Origin: Phytophthora sp. 'mugwort'
Lineage: Eukaryota; Oomycota; Peronosporomycetes; Peronosporales; Peronosporaceae
Assembly: GCA_033558025.1 (NCBI GenBank)
Contig: JAUCEF010000002.1
Coordinates: 868,001 to 932,000, forward strand
DNA: 64,000 nucleotides
Reading direction: 5' to 3'
The notes under the pieces were generated by a model. It had not been told where the DNA came from. It did not search any database and worked only from the letters and a program-made list of their open reading frames with translations. Positions within the stretch are counted from its first letter, which is position 1, and each line of letters begins with the position of its first letter. Below are positions 36,601 to 45,959 of the stretch, one piece after another. The translations under genes were made by a program, and so were the position numbers.

Positions 36601-36977
36601 ATGTCCGAAGTCGAAGAAACCCTCGAACGCATCAAGAGCCACAAGGGCGTGGAGGGATATGTGATCGCCGACCGCAATGGCAACGTCCTGAGACGACATC
36701 CGCAGATGCAGGTGGCAGAAGCCGAGAAGTACGCGCTATACATGAAAGAGCTCACCACAAAGGCACGGGGCGTTGTCCGTGACTTGAACCCCAAGAATGA
36801 TCTGCAATACATGCGCATCCGAGTCAAGAAACTCGAGCTGCTCATAGCACATGGTACGTTCTTGTCCTCTCGGATTTCCCTGTCAGTTTGATGTGTGCTG
36901 GTCTCATACTGTCGTATTTCGTAGAGAAAGAGTTCTTGGTCGTGGTCATCCAGAGATGGACACCTACAAACGGCTAA
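36601..36977 (+). CDS. DYNLRB: Dynein light chain, roadblock/LC7 type
   Basis: Roadblock light chains bind the dynein intermediate chain and serve cytoplasmic and flagellar dynein. The gene has two exons, 36601-36853 and 36925-36977, joined in phase 1 to give 101 residues. The intron (36854-36924, 71 bp) starts GTACGT and ends TTTCGTAG. Exon 1 gives MSEVEETLERIKSHKGVEGY, VIADRNGNVLRRHP, a central helix (YALYMKELTTKARG), DLNPKNDLQYMRIRVKK and LELLIAH. Exon 2 supplies EKEFLVVVIQ and a short tail ending in TNG, which matches the family's last beta strand (D-x-x-F-x-L-V-V-I-Q). The length and the conserved core fit the family (about 96-105 residues). Without splicing, the frame would run into unrelated residues after LLIAH. 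It converges with MCMBP; the 3' ends are 95 bases apart. Confidence 0.93.
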
Positions 36978-37072
36978 GGCGTAGAGCTGCGTGCTCCATT
37001 AATACATGCACAGGGTTAAGCACACGAGTTGCAGGCCCACTTCATAATTTACTCAAGAAATGCGACGCACTT

Positions 37073-38914
37073 TTATTCATGTTCACTTGGAGTTCGTCCA
37101 GAACTGTTGTCGTTGGGAAGGCGACTAAGTCGTTGGGTCTCCAGGGCCAGCATTGCATTCCATGACTCTTTGGAGATTTGTCCTTCTCCACGACTAAGTG
37201 CTACCAGACGAGCGAGTCGCAACCAGCGGTGAAGATCTTCCAGCTGCAATAATGAGACAGGAAGAGATCAGTCAGATTTGCCAGACAAACTATTATATGA
37301 ACCAACAAGCGAACTTACCGCCACTGTTTGATCGGACTTGCGGCACTCCACGTAGTGTTTCTCGGCCATTTCAGCTTCCTCGTCTCCTATTGTAACCACG
37401 AACGAGCGCAGAACGCTGAGAAACAAACGGAAACACTCCAATTCCTGTTCCTCAGGCAGCGAAAACAGCCGCTCCTCGGTGGCACTACTGTCAGCCGCAA
37501 TAACTGGGACGGCTACGGTCACTGGCAATATACTTATTCCCTCCGACACAGTGACAACGGTCACGTCCTGTGGGAAATCCATGTTGTAGTAGTGGAAATC
37601 ATAGGGCAACAACATCTTGTCGATCAGCGACTGCAAAGCGGCAAAGTTCTTAACACCCTGCTCGTTGAGTTGTCCCGCCGTCAGTGCTGTCTCATTCACG
37701 AGCATAGTCGTCCCATTCGCCACCTGCAATACACCGCTCAACAGAATCTCCCGTTCATAATCCTTGTGCGGCATGAACTTGGTCGAGTTCAATTCCTTCA
37801 GCGACAGATTTACTCGTGCTACCATGGGCATCAGTGACGTCAGTGTCTTCTGAACTCCAGCAATGAAAGCAATCTTCTGCTCGTCAGTTGACGACCTGCC
37901 CATGGACAAGTTGAGTGACAAGTTCCCCAGCGGCGTCGACGGGTCCGCACGAGAATACACGTGGGACAGCAGACCCAGCAACAAGTACTCCGCAGCGAGC
38001 ATGTCTCCATATAACGCCTGTGCTAAGTACTCCACGATCTGTTTGCGCATGACAGCTACATCTACCTCTTGACAAAGTTTGCTCCACTCATCGTGGCAGA
38101 ATTTCGTCCGCGAGTCGTTGCTCTCGTTAATCTGCTTGTAAAACTCACTCGACTCATGAGGACGCACGTGGTGCAAGCTCTGCAAGCCGCTCACATGGCA
38201 GCAATGCAGCACGACGCCCGATTGTGACTTGCGGTGCACCTCGTCAATGCAGTCGGAGATTTGCAGCTCCTCAAGCTCCTTGGCACTCAGCACGCTCTCG
38301 GCGTCCTCCTTCTTGGTATCCGTGCCCGACACCATCAGATCCAGGATGCCCACGAACTCGAAAGCCTCGTTCACTTTAAAGACATCCAGGGGCGCGTCCT
38401 TGTACTGGCCGTCGTAGACGAAGATGTTGACAGCCTGGGGGAGCAACAAGGCGTTCTCTTCTGTCTCCTCCTTCTCCACGGCCTTAGACTTTTTCACGTG
38501 CACCTCCTTCTGCTCCTGTTCGGACACATCATCCATCTGCTTGTCCACGGCAGCGCTGGACCGCTTGATACCCTTGGAAGTTGCAGGACATGTATTTTCA
38601 CTGCAATGACCATCACTCTGAGCCGACGTCAAAACATTGTACGCGCGGGTTGCCCAGTCACTCACATGGGGGGAAAGAGTGACTATGAGGGGTACACGCT
38701 CCACCAACTGCTGGCGCACAGCTTCCCCGTCGGTCAGGACCGGCGTTCCGGCCCCAAGCAGCACCAATTCCGGGTCCTGCACGTCGCGCACCACGCCGCG
38801 GAACTTGAGCACACTCCCGTCGCGGTATCTTCCCAAGCGGAAGGCCGCTTCGTCCAGCACCGGCACGGCCGCGACGTCCCGATACGCAGACAGCAACGAT
38901 GATAGGTCTCGCAT
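37073..38914 (-). CDS. MCMBP: MCM complex-binding protein (MCMBP/ETG1 family)
   Basis: MCMBP binds the MCM2-7 helicase subunits in the nucleus and helps assemble, protect and unload them around S phase. The model is exon 1 38914-37319 and exon 2 37243-37073, with a 75-bp intron (37318-37244) that starts GTAAGT and ends TTATTGCAG, phase 0. This gives 588 residues (human protein about 640). The start is the ATG at 38914 (MRDLSSLLSAYRDV); no earlier ATG is in frame. Visible parts are an N-terminal OB-like region (VLKFRGVVRDVQDPELVLLG), a charged lysine/glutamate-rich linker (about residues 135-165), the VNIFVYDG and FEFVGILDLM segment, the LHHVRPHE region, AEYLLLGLLSHVYSR, and a C-terminal ATPase-like fold with TTMLVNETAL. 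Exon 2 restores the conserved end (LEDLHRWLRLARLVALSRGE). If the intron were read through, translation would stop 16 codons later. Confidence 0.93.
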
Positions 38915-38959
38915 TACTAATAAGCAACGCAATAACTTGTAATTTGTACCGGTGAATAA

Positions 38960-39881
38960 ATGTAACCGGGTACGCTCGGATGGTTACGTTGAAGTCGTCT
39001 TGCCTTCTGCAATATCCATTTGTAAGCCCTTATTAACGAGTCCGCGTTTTGTACAGCAGTATCCGGGTTTTTTTTTAGGCCCTTATTAACTACTATCAAC
39101 CCTTATTAAGGAGCTTACAACGAAAAATATTGAGACAGGGCCTTGTCATGTCTACCGAGCGTTCCATGCGACAGCAAAGGCCGCTATGGCCCATAGTATG
39201 GGCCATGTAGGTTTGTGATCCCAGCTGATGGGTTGTGAATATTGGTACAGCGTTACAATGTACAACGGAAAAAAAACGCCGTCCCTTTTTCTACCATTAG
39301 ACTTAACCTTGTATGAAAACTTCGGCACATTTGTCGACGGGTTTTTCCGTCGTTATCTATAACGCGAGTACATGTACTTCGAAGGTAGTCTGTTTATCCT
39401 AATTAATAGCTTCCTACTATTGTTAAGTCTTTGCACTGGTATTTAGTTAGTACTTCATTGGATATTGCTCGGGGCGGGAGAAATAACAAGCAGCAGTCGT
39501 AACCACCGAAGCACGATCGTGGATCGGGTGCATACTGTGCTGCTTGCTCAAGCATCATGTCGGTGGACTTCGTGTCCTCGTGTCCTCGGGTTGTGTATGA
39601 TGTGTGGTTGATCCAAGCGCGGATGGGTCGTTCGCGTACTTCAGATGGCTTTGTCATTGTGGTATTTGGAAAGCCGCACTAATTGTCCGTGTCACACAAC
39701 GGGCTTGCATATTTCCGCTGCAAGCACTGTTTACATGCGGCTTGCGATCTTTCCTTAGCTGACACGGTACCTAGCGTAGCTTGAATTGTTATTAAATTAC
39801 TATATATGTATAATAATGATATATAATAAGTTTTTCGGCGCCATTTATGCAATTCGCTCATGTCCCCACTAACTAGACTCT
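38960..39881. other. Intergenic, no gene seen
   Basis: The 5' flank of MCMBP. It contains three copies of a CCCTTATTAA word (about 39028, 39081 and 39101) and no coding frame with recognisable content. Confidence 0.5.
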
Positions 39882-39906
39882 ACACGCTCTAGTTACTAGA
39901 GCGTGT
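39882..39906. repeat. Near-perfect 25-bp palindrome
   Basis: Arms ACACGCTCTAGT (39882-39893) and ACTAGAGCGTGT (39895-39906) are separated by one base. Each arm carries GAGCGTGT, the same word that starts the terminal repeat of the MITE at 20101. It could be two element ends lying head to head. Confidence 0.8.
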
Positions 39907-40270
39907 TCAGGCTAGGCAGCAGAAGAGCCTCAGGTTTGTCTAACTAGAAGTATGTACGACAAACGACAAATTGGGGATGGTTTTGTAGTTTTAGTGATGC
40001 CTTATCCGGATACCATCTCAACGATTTGGATTTCCATGCAAAGGAAGTTCAGGAAAGTGTGTAAACGAGTTGTAAATCATGAGCGAAGCGTATGTACCAC
40101 ATATTCGCGCTACCTGCTTTACCTTGGGCTGTACAGCTCTGCTGGTGCTTTGAGGCCAATCCTTTAAGAACGTGTAAGACAAACAAACATGGCGTAAAGC
40201 TCACCACTTTTGATCGGTAAGCTCAGCCCCCACCTCTCCCTCCTATCCGTCCCGATTCGAGCAGCGCATG

Positions 40271-40288
40271 GCTCTCACTTCGCATTTT
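40271..40288 (+). promoter_or_regulatory. Oomycete initiator plus flanking region for the 40332 gene
   Basis: GCTCTCACTTCGCATTTT matches the oomycete core promoter pattern (GCTCATTYYNCAWTTT) closely; the YYNCAWTTT part is complete. It lies about 45-60 bases before the ATG at 40332. A similar TTCTCACTTCACATT word follows at 40299. Confidence 0.6.
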
Positions 40289-40331
40289 ACAAGCATCGTT
40301 CTCACTTCACATTGGGCTTAAGACCTCGCAG

Positions 40332-42053
40332 ATGATTCGATCCATACTTGCATTCGCCTGGTTGGCTATGACTGGTATCACCACCGGCACGACAACCAGC
40401 GAATTGACCTCGGCAGGCGACGACAGTAGTTCAACGTCAAGTTCATCGTCTCAAGACACGACCACGAGGATACCTTCACACACCGTGCCACTTAACCCGT
40501 CTTCAGTTGACACGACAGCCTTGTTCGAGAACTTCGCTACACCCGCCACCGCTGTAAGTACCGTCAGATCAACGTATCGCAACTGGGTTGGCCCTTGGAG
40601 TCTTTCGTCGGACACGTCGTGTTACCGTGAAGCCCACGTCATGAAAGTTTGCCCTACCAACTTCGATCGTAACGAAGCAACAAATACGTGCTGGGCCGAG
40701 TGTCCTATGGAGTTCCCCCTCGAGTGTGGCATGGAGTGCGCCCGACAGAACACTGATTGTGGACTCGAAGTAGCCAGCAAGGTATCTGCCGTGGCCATGG
40801 CTGTGTTGGGCACTGCCACCTTTGGGGTCATTGGCGAGTTGGTGAAGCTGGGCAAGAAATTAACGTGGGCTGTCAAATGCACAAACCAGTTATTGCTGGT
40901 CATGCGAGGTATCATCCGTTATGTCCGCAACGTGAAGACCGAAGACCCACAGACGTCCCAGCTTAAGCTACTGCTGATGCTGTACCAGACCAACAACGTG
41001 GTGACCGACCTGCCCATGGTCATCTACGCGTGCATGGGGAAGAACATTCCTTCCAACCTTCGACTCTCACAGATCGTGTTGGCTACTACCCAATGGATGC
41101 TGCTCCAGGCCCTCACGTACGACGACGACATCATCTCGAGTTGGAAGCGATTTCGAGCTTTCATGAAAGGGGCCAATTTCACGAAAGCTGCAGAGGAGAT
41201 TACGGACGGCGAGATTGCGTCCCTTGAGACAGCCATGCAGCAAAATTCGAGTTGCGCCGGCGATTTGAAATCGTTGACAGACCGCGTTTGGATGACGGTG
41301 AATGAATATCGAGAAGACAATCCAGCCATAACAGATGGCGAGCTCCGTCTGAAGATCAGCGAGTCCGACCTCGCGCTCTACGACGTCGCCATTGTCACCA
41401 ACAACTGCATGCAGCAACTGATCTCCGAATCGAGCGTCGAAACCGCATACACGACCCGTGAAGCGTTACGCAAAACCTTCGGAGTCATTATCAACGATCT
41501 CATCAAGTCCGGTAAGAGTGACAACGGCACGTCGCTAGACGAGAAAGCGGCCGCTTACAAGTGGATTGACCTGGGCCTTTCCACCATTTCCGCTTCGATG
41601 ACCGACCCAACAGATATCGCGACGCTGCTATCCGAGTACATTCAGACCATTTGCGGACCCACCCAGTTTATGGGCGAGATCGACGACGGCACCGAAGACG
41701 CGACGCTGGGCTTGAATACACTGCAAAGAGCTTTCAAGGGCAGTTCGAGCTCGTGGACAAGGGTGGGTGACGGTGCGGTCATCATTACCTTCATTAGCAG
41801 TGACACAAAGGATGTGACGGTAAACATCATGTCTGGGGGCGATAAGATTGACGAGGTGGACGTCAAAGCTGGGGGCTCTGCCCGGTGGACGTTTAACATC
41901 ACAAAACTAGGTGGCAAGACGCTGTATCTAGACCGCTGGCGACCTGGCTTTCTGGGTCTTCCGGGTACGGGAGGTGGTTCTTTGGTACTATGGGTACCTA
42001 GAGCGTCTCGAGGAGGCCATTTGGAGATTGCTGTTAAGCTTAATGTCAGCTAA
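40332..42053 (+). CDS. Secreted cysteine-containing oomycete protein, copy 2
   Basis: This is a 573-residue single-exon paralogue of the protein at 16241-18130; function unknown. The signal peptide is MIRSILAFAWLAMTGITTG. A Ser/Thr-rich segment follows (about residues 20-60), roughly 50 residues shorter than in copy 1. The rest aligns throughout: YRNWVGPWS, CYREAHVMKVCPTNFDRN, CWAECPMEFPLECGMEC, FGVIGELVKLGKKLTWAVKC, NNCMQQLISES, TICGPTQFMGEIDDGTE and the beta-rich end with VTVNIMSGGDKIDEVDVKA and RWRPGFLGLPGTGGGSL. The cysteines of the N-terminal cluster are kept in both, which suggests disulfides and an extracellular role. The variable linker beside a conserved body indicates selection on the body. 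Effector, adhesin or wall-associated roles are all possible. Confidence 0.9.
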   Translation: MIRSILAFAWLAMTGITTGTTTSELTSAGDDSSSTSSSSSQDTTTRIPSHTVPLNPSSVDTTALFENFATPATAVSTVRSTYRNWVGPWSLSSDTSCYREAHVMKVCPTNFDRNEATNTCWAECPMEFPLECGMECARQNTDCGLEVASKVSAVAMAVLGTATFGVIGELVKLGKKLTWAVKCTNQLLLVMRGIIRYVRNVKTEDPQTSQLKLLLMLYQTNNVVTDLPMVIYACMGKNIPSNLRLSQIVLATTQWMLLQALTYDDDIISSWKRFRAFMKGANFTKAAEEITDGEIASLETAMQQNSSCAGDLKSLTDRVWMTVNEYREDNPAITDGELRLKISESDLALYDVAIVTNNCMQQLISESSVETAYTTREALRKTFGVIINDLIKSGKSDNGTSLDEKAAAYKWIDLGLSTISASMTDPTDIATLLSEYIQTICGPTQFMGEIDDGTEDATLGLNTLQRAFKGSSSSWTRVGDGAVIITFISSDTKDVTVNIMSGGDKIDEVDVKAGGSARWTFNITKLGGKTLYLDRWRPGFLGLPGTGGGSLVLWVPRASRGGHLEIAVKLNVS

Positions 42054-42059
42054 ATCGTC

Positions 42060-43411
42060 TACCCGTGCAGTACTATGGAATAATTGTTTTTCGGTAGAGC
42101 AGACGTTGGACAAGGAAAAAAGGATTAACACTTAGGGGGCAAAATGCAACTTTGAATTTAGATATTAGCATGCACAAGGTAAAATTAGGGCAGGGTTAAC
42201 AGTACTACCGCTATGTTTTAACTGCAAATATTCCATTCAAGAGACAAATATGTGAATGCATATAAGAAAATTAAAAGTAGGCAATATGCCTTTTTCTCGA
42301 TTCTACGGTATCACGCAGAATATTTAAAATATAAGATAAGATAAATTTGACCTACCACTCGCAAAGAAATTTGTTCAACTTGGTTGCATCATCAACTGTT
42401 TGAAATTGGTCCAACCTGGTACCGTTGTCGGGTGTATTAAATTACGATGCAGTAGGTAGCTTTCAAACCAAGAGTCGAAGCCATGGGAGTCGGAACAAGA
42501 GTAAGCACCTAGTGTTCGGTGTCAGACAATCGCTGACGTGTAAATAACTTGAATAAACCATAGAAAAAATTTCATACAAAAGAATAACGTATGTTTCAAA
42601 AACTGATATATATCCGATACCAATAACACTGATTGCGGAAGGTCAGCAAAAGTCAGGCGAAGTCAAGCTTCATAACTTCATCAAAAATGACACGAACAGT
42701 TTACCGCGGTCTATCGTCGTCGGGGTCGTGAGTACCTTCGGTCTAGAGGAGTGACTTGTAGCTTAACGGAAAGAGAGAACGGGAACTTGATAAAAAGCTT
42801 TTGGTTTCTTAGCTGATTCTGTTCAACGAGGTAGTTTCACGACTGTCTTCCTCGAGGTGGCCGGCAGCAATCCTGCCGGCACGCCACTCCTGTCTTCACC
42901 TTGGTGTCCGAGCGTCCTCCAAGCGCTCGCACATACACCCTCTCCTTAGCAACTGACTTCCTCGGCTTATAGTGGACACCCCACGTACCGACACAATGTA
43001 TCACCCAGAAAAAGCGAACTGCCGATTCTGGCTACCGTTATCCGTACCGGTATAAGCACAGGTCGCAAGATTGGTACGGTAGCACCGGTTTATTTTTAAG
43101 TAAAGCTTGAAGAAAATTTATCGACCTCAACCGATATTGACGTCAATGACATAGCGTTTGGCGAGCGTTTCTCGCGCGCGGAGAGACGCCCGCCATTTAC
43201 GGCGAGACGCTTTGTTTGATGCTCGGTGCATCTTTGAATGGCTTGCTGAAGGGCACGCCCACATACCAGTATGCTACCGGTACTTTTGTTAAAAAAAGTA
43301 CTGCAACGGAACTTGTATGCCAGGCCGCGAAAAGGTGCAAATGCTGCAACATGATTGTACACTCTTGTATACAGGTATCTAGGGGAAGTCGGTATACTCA
43401 TTCCTTTTTAC
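42060..43411. other. Intergenic, no gene seen
   Basis: This is the 3' flank of secreted copy 2, AT-rich to about 42650. No conserved frame is present. A minus frame at 43096-43401 lies beside the unidentified block but shows no motif. Confidence 0.45.
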
Positions 43412-43872
43412 CTACCAAGTGCCCTCGCACACGAGTTCCATCATCGCAGTCCAGGCGTTCCACGTGGGAACGCCGATACTGGTCTCCTCAAGCTTGGTAC
43501 GCTCCTCCTCGCGTAGACATTCGGCGGCCCGGCGACGGGACGCCTCCGCACACGCGTGGCCCAGGCAGCCCATGAGGAGTGTCAACCGGCCATCCGAGCG
43601 TGGACCGTGATAATTCTCCCCCGACTTCCGTTGGGCGTCCTCGACCGACCTCGACTTCCTCGGGAACGTTCTCAGCTCGGGTACGCTCAACCTTCTTGTG
43701 TGGCGGTGGTCGCAGTGGGTCTGGACTCGAGTTACGCATCATAACCGCCTCCTTACGCAGCGAAGGACCTCTCAATCGTGCCACACTGGCCCGTTCCTCT
43801 TGGCCCTCGTCTCTATGCGGGCGCGCATGCCCTCAATTCCTTGGTCAGCTAATTTTCGAGGCGAAGCGCTCA
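43412..43872 (-). pseudogene. Gag/capsid-like ORF of unknown element (frameshifted)
   Basis: The first ATG (43872) lies about 20 bases after the stop of the membrane ORF upstream. The minus strand reads MSASPRKLADQGIEGMRARI, then shifts frame to a basic, proline-rich stretch (SSPDPLRPPPHKKVERTRAE). It shifts again to a helical, alanine- and glutamate-rich end (RLTLLMGCLGHACAEASRRR, ECLREEERTKLEETSIG) and stops at about 43412. The basic, proline-rich part followed by a helical part resembles a small gag or capsid, but no family was recognised. At least two frame changes are needed to read it. Confidence 0.35.
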
Positions 43873-43888
43873 TCATTCAAACTTCAAT

Positions 43889-44830
43889 TTACCACATAAC
43901 TCGGCTGTAACAGCCACAAAGCACAAAAACGTCGCTAGCGGTCACGATTGGGGCCGAAAAATCGCTGTAAATACCCATGAGCAGGAGGGCCACGGCCACG
44001 CCAATCCATCCTGACATATTCCTTCCACCACGTCGTATACCACGTGCGGCAAGTAAGCCAAGGCGGATCCCAATAACAACAGCAACAGGTTTTCCCCCGT
44101 AAAATACATCACCAAAACGTCCTATCATACCCATCACAGCCTCGAAAATGGTCTTAGCACAGCGGCGGACGCTCCACAAGCCACTTCCACGGCGGCCGGC
44201 GAGTAGATGTAGAGCGTGTGGTGGCACGCATAACACCAGGTACGGCACATGCGCCCAAACGCTCCAAAATCATCTTCGTAGTCCCTCAGCACAGCCATGG
44301 GAACCATCAGTAGCACGGCGCCATCGACCACGCATACTCCGTAGGACGCATTGCCAAGGCGGCAGGGCTTCGAACCTCTGCCATGTAACGGTCGGCACAA
44401 GTATGGAGGAGGAACAGGAGGATAGCGCCGCCATCGTGCACACTTGTCAAGAAAACTAGCGCAATATTTCGCAGCAGGGCGGTAAATACCCATAAAGCAA
44501 CACTTTGAACGCACCACGCTGCTGTAGGAAAGTTCCCCCCAAGCGGTAAAGGTGTTGCCGTTGACTAGAAACTTCAACGTCTCCTCCCAGGCAATCATGC
44601 CGACCACGCTTCCCCTTCTCGTCCTTAAAGCTGAACGCAGAGTGGTCGAGCTGCCGTTCCGTTAGTTCAACTGGGGTCGCGGACTGTCAATACAGCCCGT
44701 TCCCACATGCGACATCCTATACTCCTCCAATCACCGAACTTTCTCCAGAACGCTCGTAGTCCAGTACCATCAGTGGTCAGTGGAACGTCTCCCGCATCCG
44801 CTTTTCGTTATTCGCTAATTGGCCGTCATC
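43889..44830 (-). pseudogene. Membrane-anchored, envelope-like ORF of unknown element (frameshifted)
   Basis: This is read on the minus strand in at least three frame segments. The upstream segment (about 44830-44650) has TTDGTGLRAFWRKFGDW. The middle (44607-44134) has several paired cysteines (RSKCCFMG, KYCASFLDKCARW, MCRTWCYACHH). The C-terminal segment (about 44190-43889) has two hydrophobic stretches, KPVAVVIGIRLGLLAARGI and SGWIGVAVALLLMGI. They are joined by a short basic turn and followed by a short tail with FVLCGC. A cysteine-rich ectodomain plus a double-helix anchor resembles the C-terminus of class II viral fusion glycoproteins. That is a shape-level resemblance only, and no identity is claimed. 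Confidence 0.35.
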
Positions 44831-45048
44831 CCCACACAAGCCGTCGCGCTCCTCCATCAACATGGTCAAGACCTACACGGCCACCAAAAAAAAAAATCCG
44901 CGACTTCAGGGCATACCTAGCGGACCTGCTAGATCGTGAAGCCAGCGGTCACGTCCACAGTCAATTCGCACGGAACAAGAAGCATTCTAGGCACGGCTGC
45001 GGGCCTTGATCACAATCAACGGTTTTTTTTTTTTTTTGTCGTCAGGCG

Positions 45049-45275
45049 TCGAGCAACTTGACGAGCTCGGTCGCTCTATCATCGAAGGGCGAACGGACGT
45101 CGCCCTTACCGGCACGGTCCTGTGTTCCCTGAATCACCCGCTTCGTCGGCCGTCGGAGTTCCACCAGTGTGGTGGAGTGGATCCCCTGAATTTCAGTAGG
45201 ATCCCAACTCACACGCACTGCGCCCAGACACCGACTAACGGAGGGGGTACTCCGACGGCCGGGTAGTTGCTGAGT
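45049..45275 (-). pseudogene. Short open frame upstream of the envelope-like ORF
   Basis: The minus strand is open from a stop at about 45276 to a stop at about 45049, and includes VSWDPTEIQGIHSTTLVELR and FDDRATELVKLLDA. It lacks an ATG and is not recognised. It lies in the same direction as the two frames to its left and may be part of the same decayed element. A poly-T run at 45023-45037 follows it. Confidence 0.25.
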
Positions 45276-45959
45276 GGTTCACCTTGTGTACCCGTCGGCG
45301 AGCTGGTACGGCTCTCTCGTTGACACGAGATGCGCACTTGGTGGGCCTAGGATGTCCTTGTGGGGACTTGGGAGGGTGTGGAACTGCACGGGTATTCCTG
45401 CGCACGAGATCCGGTGCTGGTTTGGTCTTGAGCTATTTGCGTAGACCTTGTGGATCCGCCATAGAAATACGAGATCCGGAGTTGTTCCTTCTTGATGTGT
45501 CCTTGCTCCTTATCAGAGTTGTCCTTGTTCCTTTACGATGCTTGCCGCTTCCAATAGCGGGATCTTGAAGGGGGTTGAGAAATCAAACGGCGAGCGCGGC
45601 CTGGCCAAGCTATCCAGGGGCTGCCATGTGTGCAGGAAGATCGCCAAAGCTTAGACTTGGTCTATGTATGGGGCCAATAGAAATCCCGTATCCTATAGTC
45701 AAGTCTGTCTTCCAGTGCAAATTCGGTTCTGATTTATATCTTAGCCTATGTACCTCCGGATCCCATCCCAAAACCTATCCTACGGATTACTTATAACCCA
45801 GGATCCCATCTCTGACCTATTCCTGGCTACCCGTCTCCACTCTACCTCCTTTTAGCTACGGATCTTCAACCGGTGTGCACTAAACTCGGATCTAGTACAT
45901 AGATTTTACCCCACCGGACGAATCCAGGATACGTACCATATAAAGACCTGGCGTGTCGC

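Noticed and set aside
38234..38902. Plus-strand open frame of 222 codons
   Set aside because: Antisense to MCMBP exon 1; low-complexity Leu/His content expected from the opposite strand.
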